DNA of 64,000 nucleotides from Massilia rhizosphaerae. GTDB lineage: Bacteria; Pseudomonadota; Gammaproteobacteria; Burkholderiales; Burkholderiaceae_D. The stretch is taken from the NCBI RefSeq assembly GCF_016093545.1, contig NZ_JADKYX010000017.1:1-64000 (forward strand), read 5' to 3'. Position 1 is the stretch's first letter; the number at the start of each line of letters is the position of its first letter. Under the pieces are notes generated by a model. That model searched no databases. It was not told the origin of the DNA and worked only from the letters and a program-made list of their open reading frames with translations. Both the position numbers and the translations under genes were made by a program. This document shows positions 1 through 8,774 of this stretch, in pieces.

Positions 1-11
1 CTGGAGCCCCC

Positions 12-917
12 ATGAATCCGCAAGAACTCAAACAGGTCATGTCGTCCGGCCTGCTGTCCTTCCCCATCACCGACTTCGATGCCGAAGGCAATTTCCGCCC
101 CAGCACCTACGCCGAGCGCCTGGAATGGCTCGCCCCGTACGGCGCCACCGCCCTGTTCGCGGCCGGCGGCACGGGCGAATTCTTCTCGCTGACGCACGAC
201 GAATACTCGCAAGTGATCAAGACCGCCGTCGACACCTGCGCCGGCAAGGTGCCCATCCTGGCCGGCGCCGGCGGCCCGACCAGGAGCGCCATCGCGTTCG
301 CCCAGGAAGCCGAACGCCTCGGCGCCAAGGGCATCCTGCTGCTGCCGCACTACCTGACCGAAGCGAGCCAGGACGGCCTCGTCGCCCACGTGGAACAGGT
401 CTGCAAATCGGTGCAGATCGGCGTCGTCGTGTACAACCGCGCCCAGTGCCGGCTCACGCCCGACTCGCTGGCAAAGCTGGCGGACCGCTGCCCCAACCTG
501 ATCGGCTTCAAGGACGGCATCGGCGACATCGAACTGATGGTCTCGATCTGGCGCCGCATGGGCGACCGCTTCAGCTACCTGGGCGGCCTGCCGACGGCGG
601 AAGTGTATGCGGCCGCGTACAAGGCGCTGGGCGTGCCGGTGTACTCGTCGGCCGTGTTCAACTTCGTGCCGAAGTTGGCGATGGACTTCTACCGCGCCGT
701 CGCCAAGGACGACCATGCGACGACGAACCGCCTGCTGGACGAATTCTTCCTGCCCTACCTGGCGATCCGCAACCGCAAGGCCGGCTACGCCGTATCGATC
801 ATCAAGGCCGGCGCCCGCCTCGTGGGCCGCGACGCCGGTCCGGTGCGCGCGCCGCTCACCGACCTGACGGAAGAAGAGCACGCGATGCTGGACAAGCTGA
901 TCAAGGCTCAGAAGTAA
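12..917 (+). CDS. kdgD: 5-dehydro-4-deoxyglucarate dehydratase (KdgD)
   Basis: This 301-residue protein of the DapA/N-acetylneuraminate lyase superfamily removes water and CO2 from 5-keto-4-deoxyglucarate to give alpha-ketoglutarate semialdehyde in glucarate/galactarate/galacturonate breakdown. The full length matches the family. A GTGEF turn after the first strands and the Schiff-base lysine in GFKDGIGD (about residue 167) are visible. A GGAG sequence lies just upstream of the ATG. Its stop overlaps the stop of the convergent GH2 gene by 10 bases. It is probably the last gene of a sugar-acid operon that begins left of the window. The aldehyde dehydrogenase at 7.2 kb could take its product. 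Confidence 0.93.
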   Translation: MNPQELKQVMSSGLLSFPITDFDAEGNFRPSTYAERLEWLAPYGATALFAAGGTGEFFSLTHDEYSQVIKTAVDTCAGKVPILAGAGGPTRSAIAFAQEAERLGAKGILLLPHYLTEASQDGLVAHVEQVCKSVQIGVVVYNRAQCRLTPDSLAKLADRCPNLIGFKDGIGDIELMVSIWRRMGDRFSYLGGLPTAEVYAAAYKALGVPVYSSAVFNFVPKLAMDFYRAVAKDDHATTNRLLDEFFLPYLAIRNRKAGYAVSIIKAGARLVGRDAGPVRAPLTDLTEEEHAMLDKLIKAQK

Positions 918-3508
918 GTCGCCGGGGTCCCCGTGATCCCGACCTCGGCGATGCCGCACGATCCGCCCGCGGGAGCGCTAAGCCGCAGGCGCAGCTGCCG
1001 TCCGGTGACGGCGCGCGCCGCGACGTCGAGCGTGCCGGCCGTTGCCGGTGCCTCGGCCAACGGCCGCCACACCCCGCCGGGGTCCTGCGTTTCCGCGCTC
1101 ACGGCGCAGCGCGCGCCCGGCGCGAAGCGCACGGCCAGGCGGCGGTAGTTCACGATGCGCTCCGGGTCGACGACGAGCCACGGCGCGCGGTCCTCCGGCG
1201 CCGGCGCCCACCACGACCCGGCGTCGCCGTCGTTGGCGAGCGACGAGGCGTGCCCCGGCGCGCTGGAACTGGCCTGCGTCGGGTTCTTCAGGCCGAACGC
1301 CTGCTCCGGTCCCACTTCCATCTTCTGCGCCACGTACGGCCGGTCCGGCGCCAGCGGCGTCACGCCGGCGACGAACGGCGGGCCATCCACGGTGTCCACC
1401 GTCAGCACGCCGTCCGCGAGGCCCGGCGACGTCGCGCGGATCCGCGTCGTGCCGCGCTGCCAGCTGCGCATCGCGATGGCCGCCTGGCCGTCGTGGATCG
1501 GGATGTCGCCGTCCGGCGCGAACGCGATGCTGCGTCCCGTCGGCAGTTCGCCCGGCCCCGCTTCCAGCGCCAGGCGCACGGGCGGGCTGTCGGACAGCGC
1601 CTTGCCCGCCGTGTCGACGACGGTCACGACCAGTTGCACGTCGTCGGTGCCGTCGGCGTGACGGATGACGGGGCTGCTGGACGTCACGCGCAGCGCGGCC
1701 GCCTTCCCCGCCTGCGGCCACGTCGGCGGCGCGATGCCGCGGTAGGCGTTGCGATACCAGTACCAGCTGCGCTTCGGCAGCCGCGCGTAATCGACGAGGC
1801 CCATCGAGCCGAACCGGCCCGCGATCGAGCCGTGGTCGAAGCCGGCCCAGATGACTTCCCCCGAGCGCCACGGCTGGCGCCACGTCGCCGGCTCGCCCGC
1901 GCGCGCGCCCGGCGTGCGTTCGATGTCGCCCCAGCCCGGGTCGTACGCGCCCGGCCGGTCGGAGATGGTCGAGCCGTATTCGGCGACGAAGTTGGCGATG
2001 CCGGGGTTCGGGAACAGCACGGCGCCGTCGCCGTTGTAGCCGGCGACGTCGCCGATGTGGTCGATCTCGCCCCGCTGCGCGCCGTCGACGGACGCGGGCC
2101 GGGTCGGATCGAGGCGGTGCGACAGCGCCACCTCGTCGGCCAGCAGCCGGCGCACCCGCGGCATGGTGTCGCGGTCCGAGAAGAACACCTCGTTGTCCAT
2201 GCCCCAGGCGACGACCGACGGATGGTTGCGGTTGATGCGGATGAGTTCCGCCAGTTGCTGCTTGACGCTCTCCTCGAACGCCGTCCGGTACTGGGCCTCG
2301 GGCGGATACGCGGACCGGCTCCACGGACTCTTCATGCCGGCCGTGCCCCAGAACGGCGCCTCCGGCAGGAACATCATGCCGATCCGGTCGGTGGCTTCGG
2401 CGAAGTGGGGATCGTGCGGATAGTGCGAGCCGCGGATGAAATCGAAGCCCGCGTCCTTCATCAGCTGCACGTCGCGGTCGATGGCGGCATCCGTCACCGC
2501 GTCGCCCCAGCCGGCCTGGTCCTGGTGGACGTTGGCGCCCCGAAAATAGCGGTGCCGGCCGTTCAGGAAAAAGCCTTTGTCGGCCGTCCACTTGATGGTG
2601 CGGAAACCGAATTCCGTCTCGAAGCGGTCGCGCCGGCGCCCCGCCACGTCCAACGTCGTGACGGCCCGATACAGGGTGGGCGTCTCGGGGCTCCACAGGT
2701 CCAGGCCGGCCAGGCGCGCGGATTGCTGGGCGACGTTGAGCGTGCGCCCCGGCGGCACCTGCACGGCCGCGTCGGGCAGCACGGCGACGGTGGCGCCGCG
2801 GCCGTCCGCGATGCGCGTCTTGACGGTGACCTTCACCGCGTGGCGGCCATCGTTGCGCACTTCCGTCGCCACGCGCACGGCGCCGCTGCGCCCCTTCAGG
2901 CCCGGTGTCGTGACGGCCGTGCCGGTCCAGGGCACGTGCACGTCGTCCGTCGCCACGAGCCAGACGTCGCGGTAGATGCCGCCGCTGAAGATATGCTCGC
3001 CGGCACGCGGCGCGAGCGTCGGATCCCACATGTTGTCGACGCGGACGGCGACGAGGTTGCGCCCCGCGTGCAGCGCGGGCGTCAGGTCGACGGGGAACCC
3101 GGTGTAGCCGCCCCGGTGGCGCGCCAGCTTGCGGCCGTTGACGTACACCTCGGTCGTCTGGAACGCGCCTTCGAATTCCAGCGTCCAGCGGCGCCCGGCG
3201 GGAACGGCCGGCAGCACGAGGTCCTTGCGATACCAGCCATACCCCACGTACACCACGGGCGCCTGGAAATACGGCATGGAAAAACTGTGCGGCAGCCCCA
3301 CGGCCTGCCAATCGGCGTCGTCGAAGTCGGGATTGTCGGCGCCGGCGACGTCGCCCAGGTGGAAGCGCCAGCCGGCATTGAAATTCTGCCGCTGCCGCGC
3401 GGCGGGGGGCTCGGCGGCGGCCACCGCATGGACCACGCCCGCGGCCACGGCCAGCGCCATGACGGCGCGGGCCGCGAAATGTGTCAGGGTCGCCGTCGGC
3501 GAAGGCAT
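908..3508 (-). CDS. Secreted glycoside hydrolase family 2 protein (beta-galactosidase-like)
   Basis: This 866-residue exported GH2 enzyme has a signal peptide (residues 1-32, ending in an AVAAA region). A sugar-binding jelly-roll domain with GWRFHLGD and LPHSF motifs, an Ig-like domain and a TIM barrel follow. The acid/base is Glu440 in GMDNEVFF, and the likely nucleophile is Glu510 in FVAEYGS. After the barrel there are beta-rich segments and a C-terminal F5/8 type C/CBM32-like domain (about residues 745-866). The upstream GGAGCAGAC supports the ATG. The next gene upstream on the same strand is an alpha-L-fucosidase, which suggests side-chain removal from a plant glycan, for example galactose on xyloglucan. 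The exact sugar (galactose, glucuronate or mannose) cannot be read from sequence. Confidence 0.88.
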   Translation of the reverse strand: MPSPTATLTHFAARAVMALAVAAGVVHAVAAAEPPAARQRQNFNAGWRFHLGDVAGADNPDFDDADWQAVGLPHSFSMPYFQAPVVYVGYGWYRKDLVLPAVPAGRRWTLEFEGAFQTTEVYVNGRKLARHRGGYTGFPVDLTPALHAGRNLVAVRVDNMWDPTLAPRAGEHIFSGGIYRDVWLVATDDVHVPWTGTAVTTPGLKGRSGAVRVATEVRNDGRHAVKVTVKTRIADGRGATVAVLPDAAVQVPPGRTLNVAQQSARLAGLDLWSPETPTLYRAVTTLDVAGRRRDRFETEFGFRTIKWTADKGFFLNGRHRYFRGANVHQDQAGWGDAVTDAAIDRDVQLMKDAGFDFIRGSHYPHDPHFAEATDRIGMMFLPEAPFWGTAGMKSPWSRSAYPPEAQYRTAFEESVKQQLAELIRINRNHPSVVAWGMDNEVFFSDRDTMPRVRRLLADEVALSHRLDPTRPASVDGAQRGEIDHIGDVAGYNGDGAVLFPNPGIANFVAEYGSTISDRPGAYDPGWGDIERTPGARAGEPATWRQPWRSGEVIWAGFDHGSIAGRFGSMGLVDYARLPKRSWYWYRNAYRGIAPPTWPQAGKAAALRVTSSSPVIRHADGTDDVQLVVTVVDTAGKALSDSPPVRLALEAGPGELPTGRSIAFAPDGDIPIHDGQAAIAMRSWQRGTTRIRATSPGLADGVLTVDTVDGPPFVAGVTPLAPDRPYVAQKMEVGPEQAFGLKNPTQASSSAPGHASSLANDGDAGSWWAPAPEDRAPWLVVDPERIVNYRRLAVRFAPGARCAVSAETQDPGGVWRPLAEAPATAGTLDVAARAVTGRQLRLRLSAPAGGSCGIAEVGITGTPATYF

Positions 3509-3628
3509 GTCTGCTCCAGGTCGGTCGTCATCGTGCGAAGACCGTCATTGTGACGACGCGCACCCCGCGGGCGCAATGACGAAATTCGCTGGAGCGGACA
3601 ATGATTTTCGCCGACAGGCATGCACCGT

Positions 3629-5002
3629 TCAGCGCACCGGCGCGAGCGCGGCGGCGGGCGAATCCAGCTGCAGGGCGACCACCGTGTCCATGTCGTCGCG
3701 CGCGGCCGGCGGCACGCTGATCTCGATGCGCTGCGCCGATTGCTCGACGCGCGCGGCGCCGCCGCCCAGCACGGACGCACTCACGATCCTGGCCGGAATC
3801 GCGGGCAGGGTCAGGGTCTCGCCCGGCCAGGCCAGCACGTGGACGTAGATCGTGTTGCCGCTGCGCGTGGACGCGCCCCAGGTTCCCGGCAGGAACGGAC
3901 CGCCGCGCGTGCCGTAGATGCTGTCGCCGTGCTTGCCCAGCCACGCGCCGATCTCGCGCAGGCGTTGCGCCTGCTCGGGATCGATGCGGCCGTCGGGGTC
4001 CGGTCCCACGTTCAGCAACAGGTTGCCGTCGCGCCCCGCCACGTTGGCCAGCAGCTGGATGTAGTGCTTGAGCGGCTTCGGCGCCATGTTCGGCTGGTAG
4101 CCCCAGGCGCCGGCGATGGTCGTGCACAGTTCCCACGGATGCTGGTCGTCGTAGTCGCCCAGCGCGCCGTCGCCTTCGCGCGCGTGGAAATCTTCCTTCA
4201 TGTCGGCGCGGCCGTTGATGACGACGTTCGGCTGCAGGCGCCGCAGCATCGCGTACACCTTGTCGTGCTGCCAGTCGAAGCCGCCGGCATAATGCTTGCC
4301 CGCCGGGCGCTTCTGCCATTGCGCGGCGGTCCAGTCGCCGCCGAAATTCAGCCAGTCCGTCTCGCCGCCGTCGAACCACAGCACGTCGATCTTGCCGTAG
4401 TTGGACAGCAATTCGCGCATCTGGCGGTGATACTGGGCGCGCATCGCTTCGGCGCTGGCCCGCTGCAGGTCCGGGAAAAAGAAGCCGGGATAGCGCCAGT
4501 CCAGCGGCGAGTAGTACAGCCCCACGTGCATGCCGGCCTTGCGCGCGGCCTTGACGTAGCCGGCGACGAAATCGCGGTGCGCCGCCGTCTTCGTGCTCGA
4601 GAAGGGATTGGCGCCGTCGTCGAACATCGCGAAGCCGTCGTGGTGGCGCGACGTGAACACCATGTATTTCATGCCGGCGGATTTCGCCAGCTGCGCCCAG
4701 CCGTCCGGATCGAAATGGGCCGGTTTGAACCGGTCGGCCAGTTTGGCGTATTCACCGGTCGGGATCTGTTCGCTAAATTGCACCCACTCGCCGCGGCCGG
4801 GAATGGCGTACAGGCCCCAGTGGATGAACATGCCGAAACGGGCCTGGCGCCACCAGCCGATGCGCGCGGCCGCGGCGGCGTCCGGCGCCTGGGCCTGGGT
4901 CTGGACTGCGGGCTCCGCCGCCGCGGCGGCGCCCGGCACGGCGCACGCCGCGGCCAGCAGCAGGCCGGCGCAGGCCGCCAGCGCCGATGAAGCGATCTTC
5001 AT
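3629..5002 (-). CDS. Exported alpha-L-fucosidase, GH29
   Basis: This 457-residue GH29 enzyme hydrolyses terminal alpha-L-fucose with retention. It has a signal peptide (MKIASSALAACAGLLL up to about residue 27). The GH29 barrel motifs are present: FGMFIHWGLY, the TSRHHDGF histidine pair, and WFDGGE, whose Asp is the family nucleophile. An upstream in-frame ATG at 5131 would add 43 residues before the signal peptide. The start at 5002 is chosen because AGAGGAG precedes it and the leader then begins at residue 1. It lies between the GH2 gene (same strand, 120 bases downstream) and the divergent TonB-dependent receptor, which fits fucosylated xyloglucan as substrate. Confidence 0.92.
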   Translation of the reverse strand: MKIASSALAACAGLLLAAACAVPGAAAAAEPAVQTQAQAPDAAAAARIGWWRQARFGMFIHWGLYAIPGRGEWVQFSEQIPTGEYAKLADRFKPAHFDPDGWAQLAKSAGMKYMVFTSRHHDGFAMFDDGANPFSSTKTAAHRDFVAGYVKAARKAGMHVGLYYSPLDWRYPGFFFPDLQRASAEAMRAQYHRQMRELLSNYGKIDVLWFDGGETDWLNFGGDWTAAQWQKRPAGKHYAGGFDWQHDKVYAMLRRLQPNVVINGRADMKEDFHAREGDGALGDYDDQHPWELCTTIAGAWGYQPNMAPKPLKHYIQLLANVAGRDGNLLLNVGPDPDGRIDPEQAQRLREIGAWLGKHGDSIYGTRGGPFLPGTWGASTRSGNTIYVHVLAWPGETLTLPAIPARIVSASVLGGGAARVEQSAQRIEISVPPAARDDMDTVVALQLDSPAAALAPVR

Positions 5003-5193
5003 TGCAATGTCTCCTCTGAATAATTTGGATGAATTGTCCGAACCGCACCGTGCCGCAGCAATTACAAAATTAACTATTGCTGGCACAAAATGTGGTGGGG
5101 CACTATGTTCACACGCGAGGCGACATGTCAAATATCAATATTTTGATTTCTGCCATACAATTTCGCAAACCCGTGTAAAGGTGTCGCCAGACC

Positions 5194-7134
5194 ATGTTCA
5201 ATTTCACATTACCCCCAGCCGCAGCGCGCGGCGTCCTGGCCGGATGCGCCGCCGCCCTGCTGGCCGCGCCGGCCGCCGCCGACGTGCCGCTCGAATCGAA
5301 GGACATGGCGGAACTGAGCCTGGAAGAACTGGCGAACATCCCGGTGACGTCCGTGTCCAGGCGGGCGGAGCCGCTGTCCGACGCGGCCGCGTCCATCTTC
5401 GTCATCACGGGCAGCGACATCCGCCGCGCCGGCGCGACGTCGCTGCCGGAAGCGCTGCGGCTGGCGCCCAACCTGCAGGTCGCACGGGTGGATGCCCGCA
5501 ACTACGCGGTCACGGCTCGCGGCTTTTCCAGCCCGTTCGAGAACAAGCTGCTCGTCCTCGTCGACGGCCGCACGGTCTATTCGCCGCTGTTTTCCGGCGT
5601 GTTCTGGGACGTGCAGGACGTGGTGCTGGAGGACGTCGAGCGCATCGAAGTCATCAGCGGCCCCGGCGCCACGCTGTGGGGCGCGAACGCCGTCAACGGC
5701 GTCATCAACATCATCACGAAGTCCGCCGCCGCGACCCAGGGCATGCTGGCCAGCGCGACGGCCGGCAAGGATGCGCGCGACGGCGCCGTGCGCTACGGCG
5801 GCGGCTTGCAGGGCGACGGCCATTACCGCGTCTACGCCAAGCATGCCGAGAACGACGATACGCACAACGCCGCCGGCGGCACCGTGGCGACTGGCTGGCA
5901 CCGCGACCAGGCGGGATTCCGCACCGACTGGGGCGATAGCGCGCGCGGGCTCACCGTCCAGGGCGACGTCTACGACGCCCGGCTGCGCCAGGCGGGCACG
6001 AACGACATCCGGGTCGGCGGCGCCAACCTGCTCGGGCGGATGAACCGCACGTTCGCGGACGGCTCGTCGGCTACCGTCCAGCTGTACTGGGACCACACGG
6101 AACGCGACCAGCCGCGCGCCTTCCACGAACGGCTCGACACGTTCGACCTGCAGCTCCAGCACGCCGTGCGCCTGCCCGGCCGCCACCACGTCGTCTGGGG
6201 CGGCGGCTACCGGCTCGGCCACGACCGCGTGGAAAACGGCGCCGCGTTCGGCTTCCTGCCCGCGACCCTCGACCTGCACTGGGCCAATCTGTTCGCGCAG
6301 GACGAGATCGCCCTGCGCGACGACCTGCGCCTGACGGCCGGCCTCAAATTCGAGGACAACAATTACACGGGCGTCGAGACGCTGCCGACCCTGCGTCTCG
6401 CGTGGAACCCGCGCCCGGCGGCGCTCGTGTGGAGTTCGCTGTCGCGCGCCGTGCGGGCGCCGTCGCGCATCGACCGCGACTTCTACAGCCCCACGCAACC
6501 GGCCGTCGTGGGCGGCGTGCCGCAATACCGCGTGGCGGGCGGCCCCGACTTCGTCTCCGAGACCGCCAACGTGTTCGAGCTGGGCTACCGCGCCCGGCCG
6601 CTGGCCTCGCTGTCGTATTCGACGACGCTGTTCTTCAGCCGCTACGACAAGCTGCGCACGCTGGAGCCGAACCCGCGCGGCACGGGCTCCGTGTTCGAGA
6701 ACCGCGCGGACGGCCTGACGCGCGGCATCGAGGCCTGGGCCACGTGGCAGGTGGTGGACACGTGGCGCCTGCAGGGCGGCGGCGTCGTGCAGCGCATCGG
6801 TACGTCGCTGGAGCCGGACAGCCGCGACCTGACGGGGACGACGGGCCTGTTCACGAGCGACCCGACCCATTACTGGTCCGTGCGCTCGTCGCACGACCTG
6901 GGCGGCGGGCAGGAACTCGACGTCATGCTGCGCCACGTGGGCGCGCTGCCCCGGCCCGCCGTGCCCGCGTACACGGCGGTCGACGCGCGCTGGGGCTGGC
7001 GCGTGAATCCCGGCCTCGCGCTGTCCGTCATCGGGCGGAACCTGTTCGATCCGCGCCACGCGGAATTCGGCGCGCCGGCGACGCGCAGCGAATACGAACG
7101 CACGCTCGCCGTGCGCCTCGTGTGGACGCCCTGA
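5194..7134 (+). CDS. TonB-dependent outer membrane receptor
   Basis: This 646-residue TonB-dependent receptor is an outer-membrane active transporter for oligosaccharides, siderophores or vitamins. It has a signal peptide ending near AAPAAA (residue 29). The plug domain (about residues 50-165) contains the typical RGFSSPFENKLLVLVDGR and ERIEVISGPGATLWG signatures. A 22-strand barrel follows and ends in an aromatic-rich last strand (RLVWTP). It is divergent from the fucosidase (about 190 bases between starts), and a GH74 gene lies 1.6 kb downstream. From these neighbours an oligosaccharide ligand is inferred. The size and plug resemble the short CirA/BtuB-like class more than SusC, so a metal chelate remains possible. 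Confidence 0.9.
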   Translation: MFNFTLPPAAARGVLAGCAAALLAAPAAADVPLESKDMAELSLEELANIPVTSVSRRAEPLSDAAASIFVITGSDIRRAGATSLPEALRLAPNLQVARVDARNYAVTARGFSSPFENKLLVLVDGRTVYSPLFSGVFWDVQDVVLEDVERIEVISGPGATLWGANAVNGVINIITKSAAATQGMLASATAGKDARDGAVRYGGGLQGDGHYRVYAKHAENDDTHNAAGGTVATGWHRDQAGFRTDWGDSARGLTVQGDVYDARLRQAGTNDIRVGGANLLGRMNRTFADGSSATVQLYWDHTERDQPRAFHERLDTFDLQLQHAVRLPGRHHVVWGGGYRLGHDRVENGAAFGFLPATLDLHWANLFAQDEIALRDDLRLTAGLKFEDNNYTGVETLPTLRLAWNPRPAALVWSSLSRAVRAPSRIDRDFYSPTQPAVVGGVPQYRVAGGPDFVSETANVFELGYRARPLASLSYSTTLFFSRYDKLRTLEPNPRGTGSVFENRADGLTRGIEAWATWQVVDTWRLQGGGVVQRIGTSLEPDSRDLTGTTGLFTSDPTHYWSVRSSHDLGGGQELDVMLRHVGALPRPAVPAYTAVDARWGWRVNPGLALSVIGRNLFDPRHAEFGAPATRSEYERTLAVRLVWTP

Positions 7135-7247
7135 CGCGCCGGCCTGGCCCGTGTTAAGCAAACAATCGGCGGCGGTGCGATCATAGCGGCTTCCGCTCTC
7201 GGCGGACCGAATATGCAACCACTACTGACTACAGGAAACGACGCTTC

Positions 7248-8693
7248 ATGACGACTTCCAGCTATCCCGACACCCGCCTCCTCATCGCCAACGAATGGGT
7301 CGACGCCACCGGCGGCAAGACGATCCCGGTCGTGAATCCGGCCACCGGCCAGGCGATCGGCACGGTGGCCCATGCGGCCATCGCCGACCTGGACCGCGCG
7401 CTCGCCGCCGCCCGCAAGGGTTTCGACGCCTGGCGTGTCGTGCCCGCGGCCGAGCGCGCCGCCACGATGCGCCGCGCCGCGAACCTGCTGCGCGAGCGCG
7501 CCGGCGACATCGCCCGCCTCCTCACCCAGGAACAGGGCAAGCCCCTCGCGGAGGCGAAGATGGAGGCCATGGCCGGCGCCGAGATCATCGACTGGTTCGC
7601 CGCCGAAGGCATGCGCGTGTACGGCCGCATCGTGCCGGCCCGTAACCCGCAGGCGCAGCAGCTCGTGCTGAAGGAACCGGTCGGCCCCGTCGCCGCGTTC
7701 ACACCGTGGAACTTCCCGATCAACCAGGTCGTGCGCAAGCTGGCCGCCGCACTGGCCACCGGCTGCTCGTTCCTGTGCAAGGCGCCGGAAGAGACCCCGG
7801 CCTCGCCCGCCGCGCTGTTCCAGTGCTTCGTCGACGCGGGCGTGCCGGCGGGTGTCGTCGGCCTCGTGTTCGGCGATCCGGCCGAAATCTCGGGCTATCT
7901 GATCCCGCACCCGGTCATCCGCAAGGTGACGTTCACCGGTTCCACGCCGGTCGGCAAGCAGCTGGCCGCGCTGGCCGGCGCGCACATGAAGCGCGTGACG
8001 ATGGAACTGGGCGGCCACGCGCCCGTGATCGTCGCGGAGGATGCCGACGTCGCGCTGGCCGTCCGCGCCGCCGGCGCCGCCAAGTTCCGCAACGCGGGCC
8101 AGGTGTGCATCTCGCCGACCCGCTTCCTCGTCCACAACGCGGTCAAGGACGAATTCACGCGCGCCTTCGTGGCCCACGCCGAAGGGCTGAAGCTGGGCGA
8201 CGGCCTGGTCGACGGCACCACGCTGGGCCCCCTGGCCAACGCGCGCCGCGTGGCCGCGATGACGAAGGTCGTCGAGGATGCCGCGGCCAAGGGCGCCGTC
8301 GTCGCGACGGGCGGCAAGCGCGTGGGCGACGCCGGCAACTTCTTCGCGCCGACCATTCTGTCCGACGTGCCGCTGGAAGCGAGCGTCTTCAACGACGAGC
8401 CGTTCGGCCCCATCGCCGCCATCCGCGGCTTCGACAGCCTGGAAGACGCGATCGCGGAAGCGAACCGCCTGCCGTACGGCCTGGCCGGCTACGCGTTCAC
8501 GCGCTCGATCAAGAACGCGCACCTGCTGATGAACCGCGTGGAAGTGGGCATGCTGTGGATTAACCAGCCGGCCACGCCGAGCGCCGAGCTGCCGTTCGGC
8601 GGCATCAAGGATTCGGGCTATGGTTCGGAAGGCGGTCCGGAAGCGCTGGAGGCCTACCTGAACACGAAGGCCGTGTCGATGGTCGGCGTCTAA
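7248..8693 (+). CDS. NAD(P)-dependent aldehyde dehydrogenase (probable alpha-ketoglutarate semialdehyde / succinate semialdehyde dehydrogenase)
   Basis: This 481-residue enzyme of the aldehyde dehydrogenase superfamily resembles the SSADH/KGSADH branch. Visible motifs are the [10 protein letters not shown] active-site loop, FTGSTPVGK, the general base Glu253 in MELGGHAP and the nucleophile Cys287 in [23 protein letters not shown] precedes the ATG. The window also carries KdgD, whose product alpha-ketoglutarate semialdehyde is oxidised by this branch in Azospirillum-type pathways, so KGSADH is the preferred role. Succinate semialdehyde is the alternative. A strong stem-loop lies just after its stop. 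Confidence 0.88.
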   Translation: MTTSSYPDTRLLIANEWVDATGGKTIPVVNPATGQAIGTVAHAAIADLDRALAAARKGFDAWRVVPAAERAATMRRAANLLRERAGDIARLLTQEQGKPLAEAKMEAMAGAEIIDWFAAEGMRVYGRIVPARNPQAQQLVLKEPVGPVAAFTPWNFPINQVVRKLAAALATGCSFLCKAPEETPASPAALFQCFVDAGVPAGVVGLVFGDPAEISGYLIPHPVIRKVTFTGSTPVGKQLAALAGAHMKRVTMELGGHAPVIVAEDADVALAVRAAGAAKFRNAGQVCISPTRFLVHNAVKDEFTRAFVAHAEGLKLGDGLVDGTTLGPLANARRVAAMTKVVEDAAAKGAVVATGGKRVGDAGNFFAPTILSDVPLEASVFNDEPFGPIAAIRGFDSLEDAIAEANRLPYGLAGYAFTRSIKNAHLLMNRVEVGMLWINQPATPSAELPFGGIKDSGYGSEGGPEALEAYLNTKAVSMVGV

Positions 8694-8726
8694 AGCCGTT
8701 CGGTACCCACCGCACCGGCACGCAAC

Positions 8727-8754
8727 GGCCACCGCGGGGCTGCCCGCGGTGGCC
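8727..8754. terminator. Strong hairpin between convergent genes
   Basis: A perfect 12-bp stem (GGCCACCGCGGG with CCCGCGGTGGCC) with a 4-base loop sits in the 81-bp gap between the aldehyde dehydrogenase and the convergent GH74 gene. There is no T-tract on either side, so its action as a bidirectional terminator is inferred from position. Confidence 0.6.
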
Positions 8755-8774
8755 GCGCTGCCGCTAGCGGTTCA

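Noticed and set aside
125-3553. 1,142-codon open frame on the plus strand across kdgD and the GH2 gene
   Set aside because: It is antisense to an obvious GH2 gene, is dominated by Arg/Ala/Gly/Pro typical of high-GC shadow frames, and shows no domain.
5209-7218. 669-codon minus-strand frame opposite the TonB-dependent receptor
   Set aside because: Composition is that of a shadow frame (Arg, Val, His, Ala), and the plus strand has a clear receptor with signal peptide and plug motifs.
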